A DNA stretch of 64,000 bases from Sphingomonas sp. NFR04. Its GTDB lineage: Bacteria; Pseudomonadota; Alphaproteobacteria; Sphingomonadales; Sphingomonadaceae. The DNA lies in contig NZ_FORV01000001.1 in assembly GCF_900114095.1 (NCBI RefSeq), forward strand, positions 868,001 to 932,000, read 5' to 3'. Shown piece by piece: positions 17,494 to 27,728 of the stretch (positions within the stretch are counted from its first letter, which is position 1; each line of letters starts with the position of its first letter). Made by a program: the position numbers and the translations under genes. The notes beneath the pieces were generated by a model. That model ran no database searches. It was not told the DNA's origin and worked only from the letters and a program-made list of their open reading frames with translations.

Positions 17494-17975
17494 CTAGCGC
17501 AGCACCGCGGCGGTATAGTTCTCGACGACTTCGGCCAGCGCCCGCCCCTCGCCGTCCAGCACCAGCGCGCGGTGACGGAGCACATAGGGCGCAATGCCGG
17601 CCGTCACCTGCTCCAGCGGCTTGCGATGGGGATGGAGCGGCCGGATCAGCGCGCCGAAGGGCGTATCGCCCTGCTCCAGCGCGGCATTCATTTCGGGCGT
17701 CAGGCGCGACGGCACATACCAGTTCTCGGCGACCGAATAGGCCACGCCTGCGCAGCTGAGCACCACGCTGCGATAGACCACCCGCTCGTCCGGCCCCACG
17801 CCCAGCCGCGTCCGCTGCTCCGGCGTGGGATCCTTATGCGCCGCCCGGTTCACCTCGGCGCGGATCGGACCGCCACAGCGGCGCTCCAGCACGGCGGTGG
17901 CGGTAGGGCTGGCGAGAAGGTCACGGCTGAGGGCCGCCGCATCGTCCGTCGCTACCGCTACCGCCACTACCAGCA

Positions 17976-17976
<1 letters not shown>
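17494..17976 (-). CDS. Chorismate-lyase-like protein of unknown substrate
   Basis: A 160-residue protein whose central part (RVVYRSVVLSCAGVAYSVAE, NWYVPSRLTPEMNAALEQGD, TPFGALIRPL) and ending (VLRHRALVLDGEGRALAEVV) follow the layout of UbiC chorismate lyase and the related UTRA/DUF98 fold. In UbiC an R-x-V-x-L strand, a TxxG/PLG turn and a C-terminal ExF/ExY strand enclose the product. The N-terminus is hydrophobic and could be a weak signal sequence. Its ATG overlaps the stop of ppdK by one base (TGATG), so it is translated from the ppdK message. A role in ubiquinone precursor synthesis is possible but not shown. Confidence 0.55.
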
Positions 17977-20639
<2,663 letters not shown>

Positions 20640-20800
20640 TCTGATCCCCTTCCGATCGAAAGCGCCCTTGCTCGACACAAGGGCGCTACCGCAGCTGCGA
20701 AGAAGGCGGAACCGCTGACTACGTTGTCGGTATCCGATTATTTCGGGACCGTGGCAGTTTCAGGCCAATTTACGGGATATTAATCGTACAATTAAGCCCC

Positions 20801-23005
20801 TCAACCTTCGATCTTGGCGAAGTCCGCTACCTTGTGCACTGCATCACGCATCCGCGCGAGCAGGCCGAGCCGCGCAGCGCGCTTGGCGGGATCGGCGTCG
20901 TTGACCGTCACCTGATCGAAGAACGCGTCGATCGGCGCGCGCAGGATGGCGAGCGCGGCCATCGCGCCCTCGAACTGCTCGGCTTCGATCGCGGCGGTTG
21001 CCTTGGGCTCGGCCGCGTCGAGCGCGGCGGCGAGCGCGGCCTCGGCGGGTTCTGGATCATAGGCGAAGCCGGATGGGTGCTGCGCGGCTTCGTTCCCCTG
21101 CGAAAGCAGGGGCCCAGGGTTGCTCTGCCCTTCGCTACCCTGGGCTCCTGCGTCCGCAGGAGCACTGGCAGTGCCAACGCCTTCCTTCTTGAGGATGTTC
21201 GCCGCGCGCTTGTAGCCGGCGAGCAGGTTGGCGCCGTCCTCGGTGCCGACGAACGCCTGCAGCGCCTTCACCCGCGCGAGCAGCCGGACGAGATCGTCCT
21301 CCCCGCCGAGCGCGAACACCGCGTCGATCAGATCGTGGCGGACACCGGCCTCGCGCTGCTGGACCTTGAGACGGTCGGCGAAGAAGTCGAGCACGTCCTG
21401 GCTGACCGAACGGAGCAGCGGGAAGCGAAGGCCATTGTCGAGCAGGATGGCGAGCACGCCCAGCGCTGAACGCCGCAGCGCGAACGGATCCTTCGAGCCG
21501 CTCGGCTTCAGGTCGACGCCGAAGAACTGGGTGATGCTGTCCAGCTTGTCCGCCAGCGCCACCGCCACCGTCACCGGATCGGTGGGGACGTCGTCGCCCT
21601 GCCCGACCGGCTTGTAGTGATCGCGGATCGCCGCGGCTACCGCCGGGTCTTCCCCTTGCGCGGCGGCGTAATAGCCGCCCATCAGGCCCTGCAGTTCGGG
21701 GAACTCGCCGACCATGCCGGTGACGAGATCCGCCTTGGCGAGACGCGCGGCGCGTTCGGCGAGGGTGGCGAGCGCAAGCCCCTCCCCCTCAGGGGAGGGG
21801 TTGGGGGTGGGGCCTGAGCTGGGAGCGAGTCCTTCGGTCGAGGCGGAGTCCCCCACCCCAACCCCTCCCCTGAAGGGGAGGGGCTTTATTACCCCGCTCT
21901 CGACGAGCCAGCGCGCGAGCTTCGCGACGCGCTCGACCTTGTCGGCCACCGTGCCCAGCTTCTCGTGGAAGACGATCTTCTCGAGCTTGCCCGCCTGCTC
22001 GGCGAGCGGCACCTTGAGGTCCGTCTCGTAGAAGAACCGCGCATCGCTCAGCCGCGCGGCCAGCACCTTCTGGTTGCCCGCGACGATCTTCTCGCCGCCA
22101 TCGGCCGCGTCGATATTCGCCACGCAGACGAAGGCGTTGGCCAGCTTGCCCGCGCCATCGCGGCACACGAAATATTTCTGGTTCACCCGCGCGGTGAGCT
22201 GGATCACCTCGGGCGGCACTGCCAGGAAGGCCTCGTCGAAGCGGCCGAGCAGCGGCATCGGCCATTCGGTCAGCCCGGCATTCTCGAACAACAGGCCCTC
22301 GTCCTCGATCAGGCTGAGCCCGGCCTTCTGCGCCGCCATCTTCGCGCCCAGCGCGATGATGTTGCGGCGCTCGGCACCGTCGACGATGACGTGGCAGGCA
22401 CGCAGCTTCTCGACATAGTCGTCGGCTGAACCGATCGTGATCGTGCCCGGATGGTGGAAGCGATGCCCCACCGTCGCCGCGCCGCTGGTCACGCCGGCGA
22501 CCTCGCACGGCACCAATTCGCTGCCGAACAGCGCGACGATGCCCTGCAGCGGGCGTACCCAGCGCGGGCTCTCGGTCGAGAGCGACGGCGCGCCCCAGCG
22601 CATCGACTTGGGCCAGGGGAACGCCCGGATCACCGCGGGGATCGCGGCGGCCAGCACCTCGGCGGTCGCGCGGCCGGGCTTGTCGACCACCGCGAACAGC
22701 ACCCCGTCGCGCTCGACCAGCTGGTCGGCGGTCAGGCCGGTCTTGCGGAGAAAGCCTTCCAACGCCTGGGGCGGCGCGCCGACGCGCGGGCCCTTGGTCT
22801 CTTCGGAGACGGCGGCGGTCTGCTCGGGCAGGCCCTTGAGGATCAGCGCCAGCCGGCGCGGTGTCGCATAGCTGATCGTCTCGGCGGCCTTGAGGCCGGC
22901 CTTGTCCAACTCGGCTGCGAACAGGCGGGCGAGATCCTCCCGCGCCTTTTCCTGCATGCGCGCCGGGATTTCTTCGGAACGGAGTTCGAGGAGGAAGTCG
23001 GTCAT
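20801..23005 (-). CDS. glyS: Glycyl-tRNA synthetase beta subunit with two repeat-derived insertions
   Basis: The beta subunit of the bacterial (alphabeta)2 glycyl-tRNA synthetase, which charges tRNA-Gly together with GlyQ. The start LLELRSEEIPARMQEKARED, PKSMRWG, PLPMLGRFDEAF-like segments and KADLVTGMVGEFPELQGLMG are canonical. At 734 residues it is longer than usual (about 690). The excess is explained by two palindromic DNA repeats inserted in frame: residues about 374-409, read as KPLPFRGGVGVGDSASTEGL onward to PSPEGEG, and about 613-638, rich in Ala, Gly, Gln and Pro (ADAGAQGSEGQSNPGPLLSQ). Both fall at expected domain gaps, so the enzyme should still work. Confidence 0.95.
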   Translation of the reverse strand: MTDFLLELRSEEIPARMQEKAREDLARLFAAELDKAGLKAAETISYATPRRLALILKGLPEQTAAVSEETKGPRVGAPPQALEGFLRKTGLTADQLVERDGVLFAVVDKPGRATAEVLAAAIPAVIRAFPWPKSMRWGAPSLSTESPRWVRPLQGIVALFGSELVPCEVAGVTSGAATVGHRFHHPGTITIGSADDYVEKLRACHVIVDGAERRNIIALGAKMAAQKAGLSLIEDEGLLFENAGLTEWPMPLLGRFDEAFLAVPPEVIQLTARVNQKYFVCRDGAGKLANAFVCVANIDAADGGEKIVAGNQKVLAARLSDARFFYETDLKVPLAEQAGKLEKIVFHEKLGTVADKVERVAKLARWLVESGVIKPLPFRGGVGVGDSASTEGLAPSSGPTPNPSPEGEGLALATLAERAARLAKADLVTGMVGEFPELQGLMGGYYAAAQGEDPAVAAAIRDHYKPVGQGDDVPTDPVTVAVALADKLDSITQFFGVDLKPSGSKDPFALRRSALGVLAILLDNGLRFPLLRSVSQDVLDFFADRLKVQQREAGVRHDLIDAVFALGGEDDLVRLLARVKALQAFVGTEDGANLLAGYKRAANILKKEGVGTASAPADAGAQGSEGQSNPGPLLSQGNEAAQHPSGFAYDPEPAEAALAAALDAAEPKATAAIEAEQFEGAMAALAILRAPIDAFFDQVTVNDADPAKRAARLGLLARMRDAVHKVADFAKIEG
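21091..21165. repeat. Palindromic repeat pair inside glyS (CCCCTGC family)
   Basis: Two hairpins in inverted order: CCCCTGC-GAAA-GCAGGGG at 21095-21112 and CTCCTGCG-TC-CGCAGGAG at 21145-21162. They are flanked inwards by CCAGGGT at 21114-21120 and ACCCTGG at 21137-21143. The whole unit could fold into a long cruciform. It lies in the coding region without breaking the frame. Confidence 0.85.
21779..21886. repeat. Palindromic repeat pair inside glyS (CCCCTCCCC family)
   Basis: The left copy reads GCCCCTCCCCCTCAGGGGAG and continues GGGTTGGGGGTGGGG. The right copy, near 21850-21886, is its inverse. Each copy is itself a hairpin (CCCCTCCCC/GGGGAGGGG). The unit is 108 bases, a multiple of three. 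The same family occurs outside genes at 35339-35443. Confidence 0.92.
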
Positions 23006-23011
23006 GATTTC

Positions 23012-23240
23012 TTTTCACGCAAAGGCGCGAGGGCGCGAAGGAAGGAAGAAGGTTGGTTCACGCGGAGGCGCGGAGGCGCGGAGGGTGCGGTCCGCGCGGC
23101 GGCGTCAGCCGCCCGAATCATCGAGCGAGACGTGGCGGGCGCGATCGAGAGAGGGCCGCTGGCGCGGCGGGTGCTGACTCCGCGTCTCCGCGCCTCCGCG
23201 TGAACCCAAAACTTCTTCGCGCCTTCGCGCCTTCGCGTGA
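23012..23240. repeat. Long imperfect inverted repeat between glyQ and glyS
   Basis: The left half contains TTTCACGCAAAGGCGCGAGG followed by GCGCGAAGG and then TTCACGCGGAGGCGCGGAGG. The right half near 23180-23240 contains CTCCGCGCCTCCGCGTGAAC and CGCGCCTTCGCGCCTTCGCG. Read as a pair they form a long stem with a roughly 90-base centre. No gene is seen in the 247-base gap. It interrupts an operon that is usually tightly packed. Confidence 0.7.
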
Positions 23241-23252
23241 ACGAAAGAAGCA

Positions 23253-24155
23253 TCACGCCGACCATCCCGGATAGGCGGCTTCCCATTCGGGGCTCTTCTT
23301 CTCGATCCACGCCGAACAGGCGCCCTTCGCCAGATCGCGCACCCGGCCGATATAGGCCTGGCGCTCCGCCACCGAGATCACGCCGCGCGCGTTCAGCAGG
23401 TTGAAGATGTGGCTCGCCTCGATCGCCTGCTCATAGGCCGGGATCGGCAGCTTGGCCTCCAGCGAGCGCTCGCACTCGGCCGCGGCCTTGCGGAACAGGT
23501 CGAACAGCGCATCGGTATCGGCGATCTCGAAGTTCCACTTCGACATCTCGCGCTCATTCTCCAGGAACACGTCGCCGTACGTCACGCCCGCATCGTTGAA
23601 GGCGAGATCGTACACGCTGTCCTTGTTCTGGATGTACATGGCGAGGCGTTCGAGCCCGTAGGTCAGCTCGCCCGCCACCGGCTTGCAGTCGAACCCGCCC
23701 ATCTGCTGGAAATAGGTGAACTGGGTGACTTCCATCCCGTCGCACCACACTTCCCAGCCCAGGCCCCAGGCGCCGAGCGTCGGCGATTCCCAATCGTCCT
23801 CGACGAAGCGGATGTCGTGCTTGGTGAAATCGATGCCGATCGCGGCCAGCGAGCCCAGATACAGCTCCTGCAGGTCGGGCGGGCTCGGCTTCAGGATCAC
23901 CTGATACTGGTAATAATGCTGCAGCCGGTTGGGGTTCTCGCCATAGCGGCCGTCGGTCGGGCGGCGGCAGGGCTGGACGAAGGCGGCGTTCCACGACTCC
24001 GGCCCCAGCGCGCGCAGCGTGGTGGCGGGGTGGAAGGTGCCGGCGCCCATCCGCATGTCATAGGGCTGCAGGATCAGGCAGCCGCGCGTGCTCCAATAGT
24101 CGTGGAGCGTCAGGATCATGCGCTGGAAGCTGAGAGGTTCGGACAAGTTGGTCAC
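23253..24155 (-). CDS. glyQ: Glycyl-tRNA synthetase alpha subunit
   Basis: The 300-residue catalytic alpha subunit of the class II heterotetrameric glycyl-tRNA synthetase. [59 protein letters not shown] and [20 protein letters not shown] are near-textbook. I chose GTG 24155 ([11 protein letters not shown]), because the family begins just before the SFQ-LILTL block and the upstream frame runs into a repeat. A downstream ATG at 24119 would cut into that block. glyS follows after 247 bases that are filled by an inverted repeat. Confidence 0.95.
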   Translation of the reverse strand: MTNLSEPLSFQRMILTLHDYWSTRGCLILQPYDMRMGAGTFHPATTLRALGPESWNAAFVQPCRRPTDGRYGENPNRLQHYYQYQVILKPSPPDLQELYLGSLAAIGIDFTKHDIRFVEDDWESPTLGAWGLGWEVWCDGMEVTQFTYFQQMGGFDCKPVAGELTYGLERLAMYIQNKDSVYDLAFNDAGVTYGDVFLENEREMSKWNFEIADTDALFDLFRKAAAECERSLEAKLPIPAYEQAIEASHIFNLLNARGVISVAERQAYIGRVRDLAKGACSAWIEKKSPEWEAAYPGWSA

Positions 24156-24262
24156 CCTGTGAGGTTTGGGGAGCGCTTTGGCGCAGGGCGCGGAGGGGGT
24201 CAACCGGGGGCCATGGCGAACCCCGCGCAGCAGACAAAAGCGTCGCTCTCGACCCATACGCC

Positions 24263-24357
24263 GTCATCCCCGCGAAGGCGGGGATCCATTGGCGCTGAAG
24301 CGGCGGTTCTTGCCCCCAGCGTCCTGGCAAATGGATTCCCGCCTTCGCGGGAATGAC
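24263..24357. repeat. Palindromic repeat pair (GTCATCCCCGCGAAGGCGGGG family)
   Basis: GTCATCCCCGCGAAGGCGGG at 24263 onward and CCCGCCTTCGCGGGAATGAC ending at 24357 are inverted copies joined by about 40 bases. Both ends also share GATCCAT/ATGGATT. It fills the divergent gap between glyQ and the TraB/GumN gene. This is a widespread repeat type in sphingomonad and other alphaproteobacterial genomes. Confidence 0.88.
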
Positions 24358-24434
24358 GATGGAGTGTGAGACGCTAGCGCAGACCCGAACGTCGGATTGT
24401 TGAACTGATCGGCCTACTCCCCCACAAGGCCGCC

Positions 24435-25298
24435 ATGTTCCGCGCACTCCTCCTCGCCGCCCTGTTCCTCCTCGGCAGCTGCGGCGCCGCGCCGCGCGAG
24501 GCCAAGCCTGCGCTGTGGGCGGTGCGCGACGGCGACACGACCGTCTATCTGTTCGGCACCGTCCACCTGCTCCGCCCCGACCTGCGCTGGTTCGACGGCC
24601 CGGTGCGCACCGCATTCGAGCGCTCCGACACGCTGGTCCTCGAACTGGTGATGCCGCCCGAAGCCGAGACGCAGGCGCTGCTCGACAAGCTCGGCCGCAC
24701 CCCCGGCGATCCCACCGTCGCCGCCCTGCCCGCGCCCGAGCATGCCAAGCTCGAAGGCGCGCTCCGGCAAGCGGGTCTCTCTCCGCAATCGCTCGATCGC
24801 GACGAGCCGTGGCTGGCCGCGCTGACCTTGTCGCTGCTGCCGCTCCAGAAGCTCGGCTATGACGATGCGAGCGGCGTCGAGCAGGTGCTGCAGGCGGCGG
24901 CGAGCAAGGCGGGCAAGCAGGTAACGGAGCTGGAGACCGCCGAGGAACAGTTCGGCTATTTCGACCATCTCTCCGCCGCGGCGCAGACCCGCCTGCTCGG
25001 CGACACGCTGGACGGCCTGCCCGAGACCGGCGCGAATATCGACGCCGCCGTCGCTGCCTGGAGCAAGGGCGATGCCGATGCGCTCGCCCGGATGCTGAAT
25101 GCCGATCTCGCCGCTAATCCCGAGCTGCGCGACACGCTGCTGCTCCGGCGCAACCAGCGCTGGGCGGCATGGATCCGCGGCCGCATGCAGCGCCCCGGCA
25201 CCGTGTTTGTCGCCGTAGGCGCTGGCCATCTCGCCGGCAGCGACAGCGTGCTGGCGATGCTCGCCAAGGCCGGGCTGAAGGTCGAGCGGCTCCAGTAG
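24435..25298 (+). CDS. TraB/GumN family lipoprotein
   Basis: A 287-residue exported protein with a lipobox-like end of signal (FLLGSCGAA, Cys near residue 16). The TraB/GumN (Tiki-like) domain is marked by LWAVRDGDTTVYLFGTVHLL (GTxH motif), TLVLELVMPPEAE with the paired Glu, and near the end FVAVGAGHLAGSDSVLAMLA (GxxH). These residues form the metal site of Tiki-type proteases, but enzymatic activity of the bacterial members is not established. It stands alone on the plus strand and converges on the LuxC-like gene. Confidence 0.85.
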   Translation: MFRALLLAALFLLGSCGAAPREAKPALWAVRDGDTTVYLFGTVHLLRPDLRWFDGPVRTAFERSDTLVLELVMPPEAETQALLDKLGRTPGDPTVAALPAPEHAKLEGALRQAGLSPQSLDRDEPWLAALTLSLLPLQKLGYDDASGVEQVLQAAASKAGKQVTELETAEEQFGYFDHLSAAAQTRLLGDTLDGLPETGANIDAAVAAWSKGDADALARMLNADLAANPELRDTLLLRRNQRWAAWIRGRMQRPGTVFVAVGAGHLAGSDSVLAMLAKAGLKVERLQ

Positions 25299-25318
25299 GA
25301 CGCCGCCCGCCCTGCCGC

Positions 25319-26539
25319 TCAGCCCTGCGGCGCGTCGATCACCACAATGCGGGTGAGCGAGGTCAGGAAATCGATCCCGTCCCAAATGGCGTTGAAGTTC
25401 AGCGCGTGGCCGAACGGCACGATCCGGTCGATCCCCCGCGGCTGGGCGTTCAGCAGGAAGGCCTGCCAGTCGCTCTTCGGCACGCCGAAGCTGGCGACCG
25501 TCTGCCAGTTGCGCCGCGCGCTGGCGCCAAGTTCCTCCAGCGCCGCGACATGGAATTCGCGGAAGAAGCCGCCGCCGGTGCCGTTGGGCTCGCCGAGCAG
25601 CGACATCGGGCAGCGGACGACGCTGATGAAGTTGGTCTCCAGCGGCACCACGCTGGCATGGACGCTCACCGCATTGTCCTGCTCAGCGAGCAGCTTGGCG
25701 ACCGCGCCGGCATCTTCCCAGCCCAGATTCGCCTCGCGCGCGGCGGTTTCGACATGGTGCCAGAAATCGGTGCTGGCCTCCGCGATCTCCGCCGGCGTGC
25801 CGCGCCACACCAGCGCGCGGGGCGACGAACAGGCCATCTGGCCGAACCACAGCGAATCGTTGACGAAGTCCCGGGCCGGCGCGGTCTTGTCGTTGCTGCC
25901 CAGCCAGGCCTTGGCGTCGACCACGGCGAGCGAATATTTGTTCGGGAAGGTGAGTTCGGTGCCGCCGGGCGACAGCGGGCTCTTGCGGATCAGCTCCACC
26001 GTGCCGTCACCGCCCCAGACGACGCGGACGTCGCAGCGGTACGAAAAGGCGTCGGTGATCGACTGGTCATGCTCGTAGCGAACGATGCCGATGATTCCGC
26101 GCAGGCGCTCGCTCGACGCCTCCACCACCTGCTTGAGGATGTCGTTGAGCAGGTCCGACTGCTGCGCCGCGCGCGAGGACATGCGCACCAGGTTCACATT
26201 GCCGGCGAGCATCGACAGCAGCAGCGAATAGACGAAGATCGTGTCGACGTTCGACGGAGCGATGTGGAACGCCAGCCCGCGCGCCAGCCGCAGCGCGTCA
26301 GGGTACTGCGCGTCGAACCGGTCCTTCATCCGCTTGATGTTGGCGCCGCGCGCCCAGAAGCCGAGCGCGACCAGCTCCGGATGGCGGCGGGCCTGGGGGC
26401 TCGCCATCAGCGCCTTGCCCAGCCGTTCGATGAACTCGATCACCGCCGGATCGAAGGGCGCGAGCGGGCGCTGGGCCAGCAAAGCGTCGATGTTCGCGCC
26501 CTCGGGGACGACGAACCGCACCTTGTCGAGACTGTTCAT
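25319..26539 (-). CDS. LuxC-like acyl-CoA/acyl-protein reductase
   Basis: A 406-residue reductase of the LuxC family (aldehyde-dehydrogenase fold), which reduces an enzyme-bound or CoA-bound acyl group to the aldehyde with NADPH. The catalytic-cysteine block is FGQMACSSPRALVWRG with Cys237. FHIAPSNVDTIFVYSLLLSM, GNVNLVRMSSR and WGGDGTVELIRKSPLSPGGT form the cofactor region. ATG 26539 gives the start MNSLDKVRF; a GTG at 26575 overlapping the upstream stop (GTGA) is an alternative adding 12 residues. It is the last gene of a six-gene operon with the LuxE-like protein directly upstream. No luciferase gene is present. Confidence 0.88.
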   Translation of the reverse strand: MNSLDKVRFVVPEGANIDALLAQRPLAPFDPAVIEFIERLGKALMASPQARRHPELVALGFWARGANIKRMKDRFDAQYPDALRLARGLAFHIAPSNVDTIFVYSLLLSMLAGNVNLVRMSSRAAQQSDLLNDILKQVVEASSERLRGIIGIVRYEHDQSITDAFSYRCDVRVVWGGDGTVELIRKSPLSPGGTELTFPNKYSLAVVDAKAWLGSNDKTAPARDFVNDSLWFGQMACSSPRALVWRGTPAEIAEASTDFWHHVETAAREANLGWEDAGAVAKLLAEQDNAVSVHASVVPLETNFISVVRCPMSLLGEPNGTGGGFFREFHVAALEELGASARRNWQTVASFGVPKSDWQAFLLNAQPRGIDRIVPFGHALNFNAIWDGIDFLTSLTRIVVIDAPQG

Positions 26540-26571
26540 AGCTTGGCACTCACTCGCATGGATCGATCGGG

Positions 26572-27645
26572 TCACTGGTTGCTGGCGAAGGTGTCGCTGC
26601 AGCCGCGCACTTCGGCCTTGGGCAGGCGGCCATGGACCGCGAAATACTTACCCTTGCGGCCGCAGGCGCAATCGTCCTCGCCGAGCAGCGTGCCCTGGTC
26701 CTCGGTCAGCAGCGAATGGCCGGGATAGCTGCGCGGCAGCACCGAGACGACCTGGATCACGCCGGTTTCGCCGATGTCGCACTCGCTCCAGTCGACCGGG
26801 CGGCGGATCACCACGTCGGCGAACACCGGCGCATGGAGATGCCCCGCCTCGCACTCGACGAAGATCGAGCCGGTCTGCTCGACCATGCCGTAGAAATTAT
26901 GGACGCGGCCGAAGCCGGCCAGATCGCTGGCACGCTGCTTGAAATGCTCGTTGGAGACCTTCTCGGCCTCCAGCTTCTTCCAGCCGCCCGAATGGATCAG
27001 GATCGCGTTGTCGAAGGGCAGCTTGCGACCCGATTGCTCGAGCTGCTGGATGAAATAGCGCCACACCATGAAGGTGAAGCCGAACGCGAAGATCGGCTGG
27101 CCGGCATTGGCGGCGGCGAACGTCTCCAGCGCCTCCCAGTCCAGCTCCATCGTCTCGTCCTTGAGCGCGAAGACGTGCTGGCGGCCGAAGGTCATCATGC
27201 CCAGGATGCCGGCGCCGCGCGCGCTGAAGGTGCGGCGATCCTTCACCACGCTGGGGTGATCGATGATCAGCATCGGCAGCCGCTTCGGACCGATGAACGA
27301 GGTCATGATCTTGGTCAGCGCGCGGGTCTGCAGCCGGGCGGTGTCGGCATCGAGAAAGATGCGCGAGGGGCGCTGGCCGGTGGTGCCCGACGAGGTCATC
27401 GTCTTGAACACCTGGTCCTGCGGCACCGAGGAGAGGTCGTGCAGCTTGAACATGCTGACCGGGATCAGCGGCGCGTCGGCCCCGCCCGGCAGGTCGCCCG
27501 GGCCATAGGCGTCGAGAATCGAACGATAGCCTTCGCATTCCGCACCGTGAAACGCCGTCAGCTCGCGCAGCTCGGCCTGGAGCAGCGCATGCTTCTCCGC
27601 CTTGGGGAGGTCATAGACGGGAACCTCGAAAAAGGACTCAATCAT
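26572..27645 (-). CDS. LuxE-like acyl-protein synthetase
   Basis: A 357-residue adenylate-forming acyl-protein synthetase of the LuxE/PaaK group. In luminous bacteria it activates a fatty acid to acyl-AMP, moves it to its own C-terminal Cys and hands it to LuxC. The AMP motif FKTMTSSGTTGQRPSRIF, MLIIDHPSVV, FGFTFMVWRYF and HNFYGMVEQTGSIF are clear. The C-terminus has CACGRKGKYFAVHGR and then AEVRGCSD, placing the expected acyl-carrying Cys at 349. The stop overlaps a possible GTG start of the LuxC-like gene. The pair is therefore likely an intact fatty acid reductase module. Confidence 0.88.
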   Translation of the reverse strand: MIESFFEVPVYDLPKAEKHALLQAELRELTAFHGAECEGYRSILDAYGPGDLPGGADAPLIPVSMFKLHDLSSVPQDQVFKTMTSSGTTGQRPSRIFLDADTARLQTRALTKIMTSFIGPKRLPMLIIDHPSVVKDRRTFSARGAGILGMMTFGRQHVFALKDETMELDWEALETFAAANAGQPIFAFGFTFMVWRYFIQQLEQSGRKLPFDNAILIHSGGWKKLEAEKVSNEHFKQRASDLAGFGRVHNFYGMVEQTGSIFVECEAGHLHAPVFADVVIRRPVDWSECDIGETGVIQVVSVLPRSYPGHSLLTEDQGTLLGEDDCACGRKGKYFAVHGRLPKAEVRGCSDTFASNQ

Positions 27646-27728
27646 CGCTTCAACTCCTTTTTCCGCACCGACAACGCTATCGGGCCCGGCATCGCACCGA
27701 TATCTGGCGTCGGCCAGGGCTGTTCAAG

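Noticed and set aside
23012..23240. CRISPR array, from the regular GCGGAGGCGCGGAG units
   Set aside because: The units are tandem and inverted copies without unique spacers of constant length, and there are no cas genes.
25319..27645. A bioluminescence (lux) operon
   Set aside because: Only LuxC- and LuxE-like genes are present; there are no luxA, luxB, luxD or lux regulators, and the neighbours point to another acyl pathway.
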